From Paraescarpia echinospica (Eukaryota > Annelida > Polychaeta > Sabellida > Siboglinidae), in NCBI GenBank assembly GCA_020002185.1, contig CM034534.1:65688717-65752716 (forward strand): a stretch of DNA of 64,000 nucleotides. The letters are read 5' to 3'. How positions within the stretch are numbered: the first letter of the stretch is position 1; each line of letters begins with the position of its first letter. The notes beneath the pieces are model-generated. The model saw only the letters and a list, made by a program, of their open reading frames with translations, was not told the DNA's origin and ran no database searches. A program made the translations under genes and the position numbers. This document shows positions 51,086 through 63,377 of the stretch, piece after piece.

Positions 51086-52113
51086 CAGTGCTTGTACACA
51101 TGTATGTGTATGTATATGATTATTGTGTTTGTATGCATGAATGTATGTATGTATGCATTATTATGCTGTGTTACACCAGATGTAAACAGAATAAACAGTA
51201 GAGTTTCTTTATACATATTGTAGACATCCTACTTTGCATTTTATTACTCGAAATATACTTCATTTTTGTCAAGTATATTAAAATGTAATCCTAGTATTTT
51301 AATAGTCTACTAAACTGAACCCCTTATGTTGCAGACTATTCCTACTGTATACATGTAAATATGATAGTGTATACATGTACATAACCGCCTGGCTGAATAT
51401 CCCCTGAACTATCTAGATTGAAATAGGTGGTACATCGATCACCTCTTACATGCATTATGGCAGTAAGTATGAAGACCTACACATACAGCAAATATTCAAT
51501 CCTAACTAATTTCAAGCAATATTATCCGCAAGAGGACGACACTGTAGCACAATCATTTACCAGGTGGCAGCATAGTTGTTACTAGCTTCCACACTGGCTG
51601 TTCCAGGGCAAGTGGGCGCGGTATGGGTCAATGTTTTTCCACTTGTCAAGGTAATTGTTTTCAACGTTGTACACAACTTTATATTTTGAGTCTTCTGAAA
51701 ATAGTATATGTTATTATTTATCCTTTCAGCCATCTTCACGCCATCAAAAATTGCAACAATAATATATGGGATCAAAGTCATGTCTTCATACGCAAGCAAT
51801 TATTCTCCGGTAGGTGACACCTCTATACGACACACGTTCTACATGCGCAGACCGAGTTGAATTTGAAGGAAATGTTCGTTTGTGTTATAACGAAATGAAA
51901 TACAACGGCTAATAGAATCCGTGTGAAAATTGACATTTCTGCTTATCGTCTCTTTTAACATTGATGGATGAAATAAATAAATTAAGGTAAAATTAATATA
52001 TAACTATATCAAAGACAATCACCACAAAAATATAAGTTTTTTGTAATACTATTAGTAGTCTTTGAACGATTGTTAATGTAACCGTTTTATTTCAATAATC
52101 TTAACAAGTTTAC
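50891..52113 (+). repeat. Repeat block A, copy 2
   Basis: Direct repeat of 39,323-40,337. This copy carries extra sequence at its left end that makes a long hairpin (50,891-51,085). It also has CATCTTCACGCCATCA where copy 1 lacks it, within the exon-like segment. Confidence 0.85.
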
Positions 52114-53157
52114 ATACACCAGTAGAGCAACAACGTGACTCCAGTGGCGCCACCCATGGAATGACTGTCAACTGAAAACAACATCACAACAAATCCTAAT
52201 GGAGAGAACCACGGCGCCTGGGAGGAGGTTTACTTACTATGCTCCAACGTTGGCGTACTATTATATAACTAGTTTCTGAACAGTGAAAAACTATATTTGA
52301 TCGCTTTCAACACATTTGAAAGATGTCGTGTGAAATTGGGTTAGACGTATTAATTCGCAGTTGACAGTTGACGAGCCAAAGATCTGACGACGACGTAACG
52401 CTAGACCGACTGAACTGATTACTTGTTCCATGTATTCATTTCAAGGGCGTGTTACGCTGTAAACGGAATCGTTCTTCAGTCGTGCGAACGGTCGAGTGAC
52501 TTTGTACAATTGGCGTACACCCTAACGGCCGATCCCTCGGAATAAGTCACACCGGTGTCTTTTAGAAAAGTACTGAGTTTCTTCCCGGTGAGATAACAGT
52601 CTTCACAAAGTGTTTCTATTTGGTGGTGTTTTGACAGGGCAAGGAAAATATGTGGCCTGGTGGGACGGTGGTCTCTATGTCGATGACAAACTATAATTTA
52701 AATTGGTCGTAACATGATATGATTTACATAACGGACGGACGAACGGACGGATGGGTTGGCGGGCGGACGGATGGACGGACGGACGGACGGACGAACGAAC
52801 GAACCAACCAACGAGCGGACGAGCGACGAGCAAGCGAACGAACGAATGAACGAACGAACGAACGAACGAATGTAGGACATTTAAAATTGCAGAAATGATT
52901 AAATATGTGCCAGAGTGACAAATCGGAATTAAGTAATAAATACCCTTGCTGGGCAGCGAATGCGCATTAGGTTATACCCTCTCGGCTTAGATATATAAAG
53001 ACAATAGTCCTGACATTTCATGAAATATTATTACACTTCTGACAGGGCCGCCGTAATATATTACTCACAACAATTCTGCTTATCTACCTGCTGTGACCCT
53101 TGGGGCCCTAGGCCTTGTGGGATCAATTATTTCTAACTACAAATAAGACAACTCGTG
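52114..53157. other. Stretch without recognisable gene
   Basis: Nothing coding is recognised. It includes the tetranucleotide repeat at 52.73-52.87 kb. Confidence 0.4.
52730..52870. repeat. GGAC/GAAC tetranucleotide microsatellite
   Basis: GGACGGAC-type units grade into GAACGAAC units over about 140 bases. Open frames across it (Arg/Ser/Val repeats on the minus strand) are artefacts of the repeat. Confidence 0.92.
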
Positions 53158-53560
53158 ACTTAGTACGTAGACCAGTGTGAAAACATGCCCAAATAAGGAA
53201 GTAGTAAATTAATGACATGGTTACGTATTGAGGTGCATATGGGCCGGAAAGCGGTGAATATGGAGGGGGTTGAACAGGACCCTTAACATTTTGCTGGTGT
53301 CAGGGATGGGGGGGGGGGACAAGAGGGGTGCTATTGAAGATTTTTCGCGGTGTTGTTTCTAAGTTATGGCCGATTCTTAATGCTGCTTTTGGATATAATA
53401 TCGATAGATGGGGGTTGCTTTGAAGGTTTTTTCAAAGAACAACCACGATATGATGCAGTTTATTTTACCTCGGAGGTGGCAAATCGGATGATTCTCAACC
53501 AAAATATCTACAAAGTTCACTAAATATTGGGGATAAACCCATCCATTTAAAATATTGAGG
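53158..53560 (+). repeat. Repeat block B, copy 2
   Basis: Direct repeat of 41,870-42,262, but the Cys-rich ORF relic does not follow here. Confidence 0.85.
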
Positions 53561-53708
53561 CTCAGCCCCACACACCCCTTATTCCGACGCACATGAGGTG
53601 GAATTGTGTCGCGGCCAAAATACCGCAAAGAAATGTACAATACTTTTTTCACAGCCGCGGCATGCTGCCACGCTCACTAACTAAGACTGACAGCACGCAC
53701 TGGCCCCG

Positions 53709-54002
53709 CCCGGGGCGCGTCTTTGCGATTCACTTATGAAAAACTAACAGGCGCTTTTAAGCTACGCCCAGCGCGCTCGTGATTGGTCGGTAGATCAAGG
53801 AGCGTTTGACACATGTGTCACGCGCGTTTCATTTTGTTTTTCGCGGGGAGACGTCAGGGCTTGTTATAATGTTAACAAGGGGCTATAAGCATCCTCGCGC
53901 GAGGATGGCTATATATACACAGACAAATTTTACGATTAGGTAGGCAGGGCCTTACGTATACGTACATTCATCCAGATTATATTATTTAGCGTTAAATTTA
54001 AA
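53709..54002 (+). repeat. Left inverted-repeat arm
   Basis: It pairs with 57,290-57,549. It has an extra segment of about 25 bases containing the perfect 18-bp palindrome CATCCTCGCGCGAGGATG (53,890-53,907), absent from the right arm. Confidence 0.85.
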
Positions 54003-54004
54003 CT

Positions 54005-54130
54005 GATACTGATTCACTTACGAAAACCTAACAGGAGCTTTTAAGCCTCGCCCCATTTGCTGATCATTGGTCCTTCTACAAATAAAAACAAATGCGCGCG
54101 CATATTTCGTTTGTTTTTCGTTGGGAACTA
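54005..54130 (+). repeat. Partial tandem copy of the left arm
   Basis: GATTCACTTACGAAAACCTA, then CAGGAGCTTTTAAGC, then TTTCGTTTGTTTTTCGTTGG repeat the start of the left arm (53,728-53,850) in diverged form. Confidence 0.65.
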
Positions 54131-55079
54131 TTTGCGAAGTAGAAATGATTTAGAAATGTTTTAAATATTAAAGACATATTCTGATAGCGAATTATGACCT
54201 GGAGCGAAGTTTTGAGAGTAAGTGGTGTAACGTAGACACCGCCTTTGTATCGCTATAAAGCTACATGACTAATTATGTGCATCGTGCATTTAGAATCTTA
54301 GACTAGATTATAAGTTTAGTACGCGCGACGCTACAGCATACACATTTAAACAAAATCTGACGTTTTAATCAAAGAATGTATATCAATAGAGGCTCCTTGG
54401 TTTTAATACTTCTGTATCCTTATCGGTGATAAGTAAGCCATTCTTAAGAAAATTGACCCAAAGTGTTAACACATTCTTGTGCCAGGAATTGGTTCTCTGA
54501 AGAAATACAGTTGGTTCAAAGAATAAAGTGAATAATATTTACTGTTATGAAATGAAAAGGAGACACCAGCGACGCCGTACGAAAACACCCAGACACAGCA
54601 GAAGTCAGATGTCGGCAGCGTGATCTCAGTAGGGTTATGACAGACAGGGATTTATTTTGACAATACGCCATGTACAAATGTTCAAATTGATATAATTTAC
54701 ATAAATGTGAAGGTCAGGGAGACTCCCATTAAGACATAACATGTCGCTAACAAGGGAGCCCACTTTTAATAAAATAAATAACATAATAATAATAAATATT
54801 AATAGTTATCATATAATGAATGTTAGTAAATACTTAACAAAATTAATACATAATTACATAACATATTGTATAGTATCATGTGTTACAACCTTGACAATTA
54901 CGGATAGTGGAATTGTATTTATAGTTCATAATTAAGTAATTTTTAATATCAGTTCTAAAACCAGGTAAACCATGTGTGTGAATGTTATCAATGCTAATAC
55001 TTGGAGTAGTGTTAACTGTTTCTATTGTGTTGTGTTTGTGTATATATATTTTGCATATATTCATAATTGCTTCTATCCT

Positions 55080-55700
55080 TTTTTTTATTTATTCGTCGTG
55101 TGTAGTGTTGATGCCTACATAATGATGGATTTCAAAATTGTGTAAGTAAGGGATGTGACAGAAATATTCCAGTAGAACGTCATTGACTAATTTTTAATAA
55201 TGTTTTTGTTGCTGCAGTTTATAAATATCATCCAGTTAGGAATTTGAGTTTCTTAAAAAAACCGGGTCTGTAAGTTCATTATATTTACTCACAGAAATTA
55301 TTCTTATAATTTGTTTGTAAATTAACAATTCGATGTGCTTGCTGACCCCATAATTGAATACCATAATTAATATGAGGAAGAATAAGGGATGTGTACATTA
55401 TATATAATACGTTTTGTTATAAATAGTGTTTAAGTTTATTCAAAATTGGAATTGTTTAATTTATTTTTTTAGCTATTTTATTTGTGATTCTGCCTGTTTA
55501 AATGATTATTTAATGTAATACATAAGAAAGTAAAATCACTTATACAATCAATGGTTTCCCAATCTATTTCCAACAAGGGGATTTCAATTTTCTTTAGAGG
55601 TATATGAAATATCATGAATTTTATTTTATTGACATTCAGTGAATGATTAAAACAGTGTAATTCTGGAAGACGAACCTTAATTTATTTGAACAAACCACAA
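55080..55700 (-). mobile_element. Decayed LINE reverse transcriptase C-terminal part
   Basis: The minus strand reads, across frame changes, NVNKIKFMIFHIP, PLLEIDWETIDCISDFTFL, SLILPHINYGIQLWG, IIRIISVSKYNELTDPVF and IYKLQQQKHY. The NxxKTKxMIF...FTFLGI...LPHxxYGIxxWG order is the connection/C-terminal part of LINE RTs. The frame is lost many times. Confidence 0.7.
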
Positions 55701-57289
55701 TTAACTTGGATATTATTTGGATACTGGATATTATTTAACTTATTCGTGTGATAATTGTCACTGGTCTGCTGTCAACAGTTACAAGTAGTGAACTACCTTT
55801 GATGATCGCTGTGTGTACGGTGTGTACATTATGTTAATTGATCCAACCAATACATTTCATTGTCCGACCAGTGCCAGTTAGTCAGTCATTAAGCTGGGTG
55901 AAGTTGGCAGTGTGGTTGAGATTATGTAAAATTGCTAATGACTCCTCTACCTTTTTATTATAAAAATCTTATACATTTCATTACAGAATCAACACATATA
56001 CCCAGTACTATCTTGACAGTGTTTCATTATCACTGTTACGCAATATTGCTTCACCAATCTCACCAAAAGAGTACATGTAATCCTCTACAGAAAAATTCTT
56101 ATACAAATTTGCTTTTCAAAGAAATAATTAGCTTATTTATCTTGACTAAATAAATAAATCAGTCTTGAACTGTGATTATTTTATTTTATTTAGTTGCCAA
56201 AATACGTAAACTAACCATTTAGCTTGGACATTTTACTGTACCGCTGCCAACCAAACTAAAGTTCCTAATAAGGCTATACTTTTATATACTGGTCTAGATA
56301 AGACAGTCATATGCTGTAGGCCACAAGTGATTTTTGTATATATAACTAAGTTCGATTTTTTTCTAGGAGCGTCCCCAGGGTTCCTTATACGAACTCATCT
56401 GTGAAAAAGTTTGTGTCATCATATTGACGATAAATAACATTTGCATGTGTCATATCATATTTTCATGCTGGATTATGGCTGGCACCTGGTCGGATCCTGT
56501 TGATTTTTTGTTTTTAAGTCATGAAGTAATTTGGCGACTCCTTTTGTTGTGATGGTGATGTGTTTTATACTAGTAATATTATGATGTGTCTGTGTATACA
56601 TTGATGAATGTTGCATTTGCATTGTGCATCACACAATTTTGTGTATATATAAATAATATATATATATGTATATAATTATGTCGTCATATTTTGCACATTA
56701 TAACAATAAGAGTAAAATTTAAATACAACGTACACTATGCACACTAATTGAAATGTGTATAGTCCTTTATATAGTTGGTTTGATGCTAGTAATGAAACAA
56801 AGATACAGTAGGCATAGTTACTTATACACTCACTGTACACACGTTGTCAAATGTTTATTCAGTATACATTATGTTATGCATCTACAAGAACATATTTTAT
56901 ATTTTTTTGCTAAATATTTTTAACTAACTTTAAACAAATCTCAATTATTTTTGCACCAAATGTGTGTTTTGGCAGTTTGTAGATTATTTCTGCTGAATAC
57001 AACTTATAACACATTAGTTGGCTAGCATTTATAAATATTTCCACATATATCCTTCTTCCAAATGAACAACATTCTAATAATTTTACACCCATCCCATCGC
57101 AAATATTCATAATAGAGCTTGAAGACCGCGATGTGCGCATGATATGGAATGTTATTAAATGCAATGGTAATTGTTGTTCCACATTGCACCTATTTGCTTC
57201 ATGTTTACAATAATTATGTTAAGATAACAGTATGACAACATTTACAATTAATGGATTTCGCGACTGTCCTAATCAGCATGGGTCTAAAT
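55701..57289. other. Interior of the inverted-repeat element, no gene seen
   Basis: AT-rich sequence with short unrecognised frames and an (AT)n run near 56.65 kb. Confidence 0.45.
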
Positions 57290-57549
57290 TGAACGCTAAA
57301 TAATATAATCTGGATGAACGTACGTATACGTAGGGCCCTGCCTACCTGTTCGTAAGGTTAGTCTGTGTACGTATAGCCCCTTGCTAACATAAAACAAGCT
57401 CTGACGTCTCCCCGCGAAAATCAAAATGAACGCGCGTGACACATGTGTCAAATGCGCCTTGACCTAGCAACCAATCACGAGCGCGCTGGGTGTGGCTTAA
57501 AAGCGACTGTTAGTTTTTCGTAAGTGAATCACAAAGACGCGCCCGGGGC
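57290..57549 (-). repeat. Right inverted-repeat arm
   Basis: Reverse complement of the left arm at 53.71-54.00 kb, ending in GACGCGCCCGGGGCG. Confidence 0.85.
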
Positions 57550-57588
57550 GACGTTGACTAGGAAGATCTTCCAACGATACATGTCAAC

Positions 57589-57629
57589 AGTCCAGGATGT
57601 CAACTATAATATAGTTGACATCCTGGACT
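57589..57629. repeat. Perfect 41-bp palindrome
   Basis: Two perfect 20-bp arms (AGTCCAGGATGTCAACTATA and its reverse complement) around a single A, about 40 bases outside the right inverted-repeat arm. Confidence 0.92.
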
Positions 57630-58704
57630 TTGTGGAGCGCAGGTATTTATCACCAGGCATAACGATTATAGTTATTTATTGCCGTGCGTTTTGCATTTCG
57701 CGAACACAGTCGATGCAGTCTTGAAACACGATTTGTCTACGTCTGTTTTCATTGAGCGGCAGAAATAATAACACAACTGACGCTTTTTATATAATATGCA
57801 TCTTTACAAAGATTGGTTCCCGGGCGATTCATGTAATTTTCGTGATGTTGTTGAAGTATTAGTGACCCATATTTGTAAGTTACTTTGAAAATTGCACATA
57901 GAAGCCATTATATAAATCTTTGCATGATAAGTGCATTTCAACCTTCCTTCACGACAACGATATAATCTCATGTTTCACAGTCAAATTTACGCATTTTTTG
58001 TTACGGTTCAGCAGCTATCAGCTGTCTTCGTAGACTGACTACCGTTAAATCAATGGCGTACAGACCCCCGAATAAAGAGATGGTTATGTAGCATAATGTC
58101 TCCTGGTTGGTCAAGGTTGGTCATGGACCAAGATACGACGTCTTTAGAAGATACAGTTAGACAAAAATATAAGTTATCAATGTGCCTAGTATATGTAGGT
58201 CGACTAATATCCCAGATGCAAAGGAAAGGTGTCTGCTCTTCCTCAAATAAATATTGATGTTTATAAAAAAAACTCTGGTTCGATGTACATCATTACATGC
58301 ATATATATGTCAAAATAAAAGATTGCCACGATTGATAGGATACGATCTCGGCGATTTTGGCGATTTTATATGATATATGAGCGTTGAGTGACTGGGGGCA
58401 ATGGTCATTGCTCTTTAGTCTGATGGTCGGCGAAACTCTTGTTGCTGCTTACGTAGACCCCCTATCAACTAAGTAATATGTTAGACTCGCTTGCATTGTT
58501 ATTTTTCAGACGCGCATCAACGGGTAGGCTACGACATCTGGCTACGTTTCCAACATGGACACTGTGTGATATATTTATAGAGATAGCGTCAACAGCACAT
58601 TTTGTATAGCACACCTTTTGTATAGCACACCCTTGGTCATGTTGACCTGTCCACTGCATTGATTTATGAGAAAGGAGCTAGTTGTCTGCGAAGAACACAA
58701 GCAC

Positions 58705-58845
58705 GCATGCGTGCACGCGCGTGCACACGCACACACACACAATCACACACGCGCACGCAAAATCCCGCGCTCGCGCGCATACACACATAATCACACACGC
58801 GCACCCAAGCACACGCACGCACACACACACACACGCACGCACATA
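58705..58845. repeat. AC-rich microsatellite
   Basis: ACACACAC runs alternate with CGCACGC-type units. His/Thr- or Cys/Val-rich open frames across it are artefacts. Confidence 0.9.
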
Positions 58846-59359
58846 TTTTCATTCTGTGCCTTTATAAATAATGACTTGTTTATTATGCCATTTATAAATT
58901 ACCTGACATTATATATTCGCATGACGCTGAAGTTGTAACCGTCTACAGTCTGACCCAGCCACCTGCCGGCGAACAGCCTTCATTATGACACTAGGTCGTT
59001 GTGCCCTGGAGAGCGTGTCACGTTAGTACACTAGTTCGGTCGGTCTCCATATCAAGGCGACCGAGCAGTCACAGTTCCTCTAAACTGTCACAGTAACTTC
59101 CGCTCGCTGCCAGTGCGTGTGAAATAAAACGCTTTATAACTGGGGAGTTATGTAACAAAGACAGTTTGAGGCGTGATAGTCGTCACGTACAGTCAAACAC
59201 GTGGTCTCAAGGGCGAGTGCACCCAAGGGCACACGCGTGTGCACAGTAAAAACATGCCGTGTTTCCTGTCGTGAACTGCCGCGACTGCACACCACCGACG
59301 CCATCCACTGATTGCACTCCTCTGTCCACTTACATAAACACACAATCTTCTCCGAATCC

Positions 59360-59630
59360 ATCTGTTCTTCTGTCCGTCCATCCTTCCTTCCACCCACCAC
59401 CCACCCGTATACTCATCCTCACATCCACTCATCCATCCACCTTTCTATTCATCCATCCATCAATCGATCCATCCGCGTCCGTCTATCCTTCCATCCATTC
59501 ATCCACCCACCCACCATTCCATTCACCCATCCACCCATCCATCCATCCATCAATCGATCCACCCACTCACCCTTCCGTCCGCCCGTCCGTCCGTCCATCC
59601 ACCCGTCTGTCCGTCCATCCACCCATGTAT
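59360..59630. repeat. CCAT/CCGT minisatellite
   Basis: Units CATC, CACC and CGTC (CATCCATCCATC..., CCGTCCGTCC) extend over about 270 bases. Pro/Ser/His-rich frames are artefacts of the repeat. Confidence 0.9.
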
Positions 59631-60058
59631 CTATTATAGGACGAGGTTTATTAGCTTGATAAAATACACGTAGTATTATATGCACAAAGACTGCGTGCGA
59701 AGAATGGCTCCCTTGTAACATCACGTCATAGATATAAATAGAACACGCTAGTTGAACAAGATCGCTAAGCGGCTATCAGTTGACACATGATACAGTGACG
59801 GCTGCATGGGCCAGTGACAGCCATGCTGCCGTACGGCAGTAAGTCACTGCAGTCCCAGTGCCTATACAGCACAGCACTAAGTTTTCATTATAATATCTCA
59901 TGCTAACTATTAACTGACTTAAGTTAGTCAGTGTTGTAAATGTACAATGGGTTCAGACAGTTGCCTCACTAATATGCCAGTGTCTGTGACATCTCAATAG
60001 GCCTGTAATTGGTACACAATCTTAATTGTCTGAGGGATGAGTCTTTTTAGATTACCAT

Positions 60059-60368
60059 TTACGTCCCACTAAACAAAATCAGCTTTGTCATTTCATGTCG
60101 GGATGATGGCATATTCTCATGTGCGATAATCTTCGTGTGTTTTTTCGAGTACGTCTTGATCCGCACTGCAAGGTATGCCCTGATGACCCGTCTTGTCAGG
60201 GCAGAAAGATGGTCGATTTCCATTCCAATGACATGGTCACTGAAATGGTCATCTGCAGCTGCTTGCGTGAAGACAACATTTCCCAGCTGCTCCATGACAG
60301 CCATTTCCACCTTTAGATCGAGATTCTTTTGGAATGTTATCTGGCAAACATTCTGAAGGACACGTCTC
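60059..60368 (-). CDS. THAP transposase exon 3: conserved C-terminus
   Basis: The acceptor is CACGTTTTTGTAG, phase 2, matching the donor of exon 2. It reads RRVLQNVCQITFQKN, VFTQAAADDHFSDHVIG, EIDHLSALTRRVIRAYLAVR, SSRHEMTKLILFSGT and a TAA. This SxRHxxTKLxLFSG end closes P-type transposases. The frame is intact. Confidence 0.88.
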
Positions 60369-60439
60369 CTACAAAAACGTGTTTTGTGTCATTTAAACTG
60401 TCAAAAGAAAAATAACTGAGCTTGCATAGATCTAGCAGT

Positions 60440-60640
60440 TAAGTGTGTGTGGTTGTGTGTGTGTGTGTGTGTGTGTGTGCGTGCGTGTGCGTGTATGGTC
60501 GCGCACGTATGTGCGTGTGTGGGGGGTTATGTTTCTGCATATGTATTATATATATAATATATGTATATATATTATATATATATATACATACATACATTAT
60601 ATAATTATACTATACACGCGCACACACAACATATTTTTTT
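60440..60640. repeat. GT and AT microsatellites in the transposase intron
   Basis: A (GT)n/(GTGC) run (60,444-60,505), an (AT)n run (60,545-60,612) and a T run (60,632-60,643) fill most of the 380-bp intron between exons 3 and 2. Confidence 0.85.
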
Positions 60641-60748
60641 TTTTTTATCCACCAAGCGTTGCTGGAAATTACCGTTTCATGCAGTTTTCAACACTTAAAT
60701 TTAGTCACTCACTGACACATTCACAAAACCAGTAGCCATGGAAATTAC

Positions 60749-63086
60749 CTGAAGATGACTTCAGTTGTCTTGATGATCTTGAGAACTGGCGCGGAAGGGA
60801 ATGTCAGCCCACCGCCTTGTTTTCTGACAGTCAGCAGAGCATACTTGGGTACATTCAGCGTGTGTTGATGTGGATCAGATGGATTCAGGAACAGTAGCAG
60901 TTTGCACGAGCTGCATGATATCTTGGCAGCCATCTTCATGACAATGTAACCACCAATGTAGTACATGATGTTATCTCGGATGTCATTGGGATCCTCCTGG
61001 TCTACAGATACCATCATTTTCTCCATGGCATTCTTCATCATCATCATGACACAGGTCGGGTGGAGGCTGACGCTGCTGGGATCGTTTCCTGCGGATTTCG
61101 AACAGGGGGTCACAAAGTGATTCCTCGAAGTCGGTGCAGTTTCCAGTGCTGGATGGCGAAATGCTGTTCCTCATCAGTATTCTGCGCAGGGCCCACTTGA
61201 ATTGTAAAATGTTTGGGTTATTGTTCCACCCCCCTCTATGTCTTATCTTGTTGAAAAGGAGCTCGATGTGGCCTTGCGAGAATTTGTAGGTGAGAACGTA
61301 TTTGTAGGGATGTGTCTGGGTGAGAAGATCAGTGGTGATGTTTCGTAGTGATTCAATGGCTGCTGCAAATCCAATTATGGCTGTTTTGCGACGTCCCGAT
61401 CGCAGTAGCCTTCCCTTCTCGTCTTTGAGAGTCATCAGGTAGTCATACATGTGTTCCAGGTATTGTTGCCACTCCCTCATGTTTTCGGCAGACAGTGGAG
61501 CTTTCGATCCCTTACCATGGATGTTATTGGTGTTCAGGATATCGAAAAGTTTATCTACTTTTCGAAGGAAAGTTGTTGTTTCTTCACTGCCTTCGAACTC
61601 CTTCTTCGATACGTCTTCACGAAGGAAGTCTATGGCATCTGCCACTGAGGAGCTGATTGTCTGGGCTGCAACCCGCACGTTCATCTTGTGCTTTCTGTAG
61701 TCAATGTGGGCTTTGGATAGTTTATTGCCCAAAATCAAGCCCTCCTCTTCTTGCAGGGCATTCAGGGATTCGATGTACTGCCACCTGATTAATTTGTTGT
61801 CGTGTTGTATTGTCTTGTAGTCACCAAGGAGGTTTCGCATCAGTCTAATCATGTGGCACACATCGAATATGATGTATATTCTCTCTTGAGGACGTGCAGG
61901 GTGGTAGAACCATGGCCTCATGTCACCAACGTTCAACTTGCAGCCAAGTTTGACAGCAGTGCTTTGGTTGCCAAATGTTCCATCAAAAACAACTGGCTTG
62001 ACGCTGAATCCGCCTTTGATTAGCAACGCCAAGCAATCCCGTGTCAGCTGAGCTTGCACCGCAGCAGATACTTTGTTGACAATGAAGTATGCAACTGGAT
62101 GTTTCCAATGCCCTGTTACACCAGAAACCATGAACACCAAAGCTTCAGTGGCTAGACTGTCGTCCGCGTCAGGTAAGGCAGCTCCATAATCTGTGCAGCC
62201 AACGTAACGTTTGCCAACTGGGTCCCAGACAGTCTCTTTCCTGATCGCCATGGCATCTGAAATAAGGACGCACTCCTTCATCCATGGCTTGTCTTGGAGG
62301 CTGTTGCTGAGCGTGTCGATGACATTTGTGAGGAATCCCGGTTCACAATCAACAGATGCTGCCCAACTTCTGATGCTTGATGGATGTGGTAAGTGCAGTA
62401 TTGTTCTGACGTAGTCGTATGCCTTGGGCGAGTAGTAGTGGAGAGTGAGTGCAAACTGCTTGATTTGTTGGTTGTACTTTCTTTTCCTTGTCGATCCTCG
62501 GCTGTTGGAGAATTGGTTGCGAAAGACGTGTTGGGCCATCCCACCAAAGTTATTTTGTAGCAGTGCCAGCTCATCTTCTTCAAGTAGCTTTTGTTCTCCA
62601 ATGGACTTGAGAAGGTCTGTCATTTTGTTTATCTTCTGCTGTTTCCGCCTAACCTTCTGAGTCAAGGTCTTTATTTTCCTCTTTAATTTTACCGTTTTCT
62701 GAACCATCTTTGAAGATAATGGCTGGTCTCGCGAGATGTAACTGTGTTCTATATTTAATCTCCTGGCTACTTTGGTTGGACTTGGAACATCCTGATCTTC
62801 CACAACAGTACTCATGTGACTACTGCCTCCCGATGCTTCAGCAGGGTGCTTTCTAGCCTTTCTGGGTTGGCGTTGCTTAGGTTGCAGGTGGGAAGGGAAA
62901 TTGAAAATGGAGGGAACTGCCGAATCATTGAGTCTTCTTCCGATCTTGTTGGGACGAACCACAAAACATTTCACTTCAAAATGGTCACTACAGAGAAAGC
63001 TGTTGGTTGTTGGTGTCCAGTCTTTTCTCCTGATTGCTTCAATCCATGCAGCTCGGCATTCTGACCTTTTCTTTTCGTCTGGGAAT
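60749..63086 (-). pseudogene. THAP transposase exon 2: rest of the zinc finger, coiled coil and catalytic core
   Basis: It opens FPDEKKRSECRAAWIEAIRR, with the last zinc ligands in CSDHF. One frame is open for about 700 codons (to 60,985), through the coiled coil and core. The conserved end (DPNDIRDNIMYYIGGYIV, ISCSSCKLLLFLNPSDPHQH) lies in another frame, open to 60,749. The exon length (2,338 nt) is one base off the value needed by the flanking phases, which agrees with a single 1-nt frameshift in the GAT/ATG-rich linker. The donor is ATCTTCAG|GTAATT, phase 2. Confidence 0.85.
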
Positions 63087-63377
63087 ATGCAGGGGACAAT
63101 ATCCATTATCTGTAATTAAGTAATTATAAGTCGTAATATATTATACCATTAAGCTTTTAGATTAATACAATACGTGTTGACTCAGCTAGGACTCTGCACA
63201 ATAATATTATTAAATAACGTGTTGGTATATACCGTAATTCAACCAACTTAAGTTATATATTGTCAATTTGCACATGATTGTAATGTTTTTAAAACTGTTA
63301 ATTTCTAAATTAATGGCAATGAGGCATGTTCGTGCAGACTGTTACCTAAGCTATATTGTATAATTGAGGATCCTCAC

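Larger units (their letters stand above)
53709..57549. mobile_element. Large element bounded by long inverted repeats
   Basis: The left arm (about 53,709-54,002) and right arm (about 57,290-57,549) are reverse complements with scattered mismatches: CGCGTCTTTG, ATTCACTTA.GAAAAACTAAC, CAGCGCGCTCGTGATTGGT, TTTGACACATGTGTCACGCG, TCGCGGGGAGACGTCAG, GTAGGCAGGGCC, TCATCCAGATTATATTATTT. The interior of about 3.3 kb holds no transposase that I recognise, only a decayed LINE (55.08-55.70 kb) and AT-rich sequence. It could be a non-autonomous DNA transposon or two inverted insertions of a smaller element. No clear target-site duplication was found at the outer ends. Confidence 0.75.
57650..60058. other. 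Intergenic stretch with microsatellites, no gene recognised
   Basis: Apart from the two simple repeats listed, only short unrecognised frames are present. Confidence 0.45.

Noticed and set aside
52698..52921. Minus-strand open frames rich in Arg, Ser, Phe and Val
   Set aside because: They are translations of the GGAC/GAAC microsatellite.
58664..58938. Cys/Val/Arg- or His/Thr-rich open frames
   Set aside because: They are translations of the AC/GCAC microsatellite, not a cysteine-rich peptide gene.
59259..59659. Pro/Ser/His-rich open frames of 115-126 codons
   Set aside because: They are translations of the CCAT/CCGT minisatellite.
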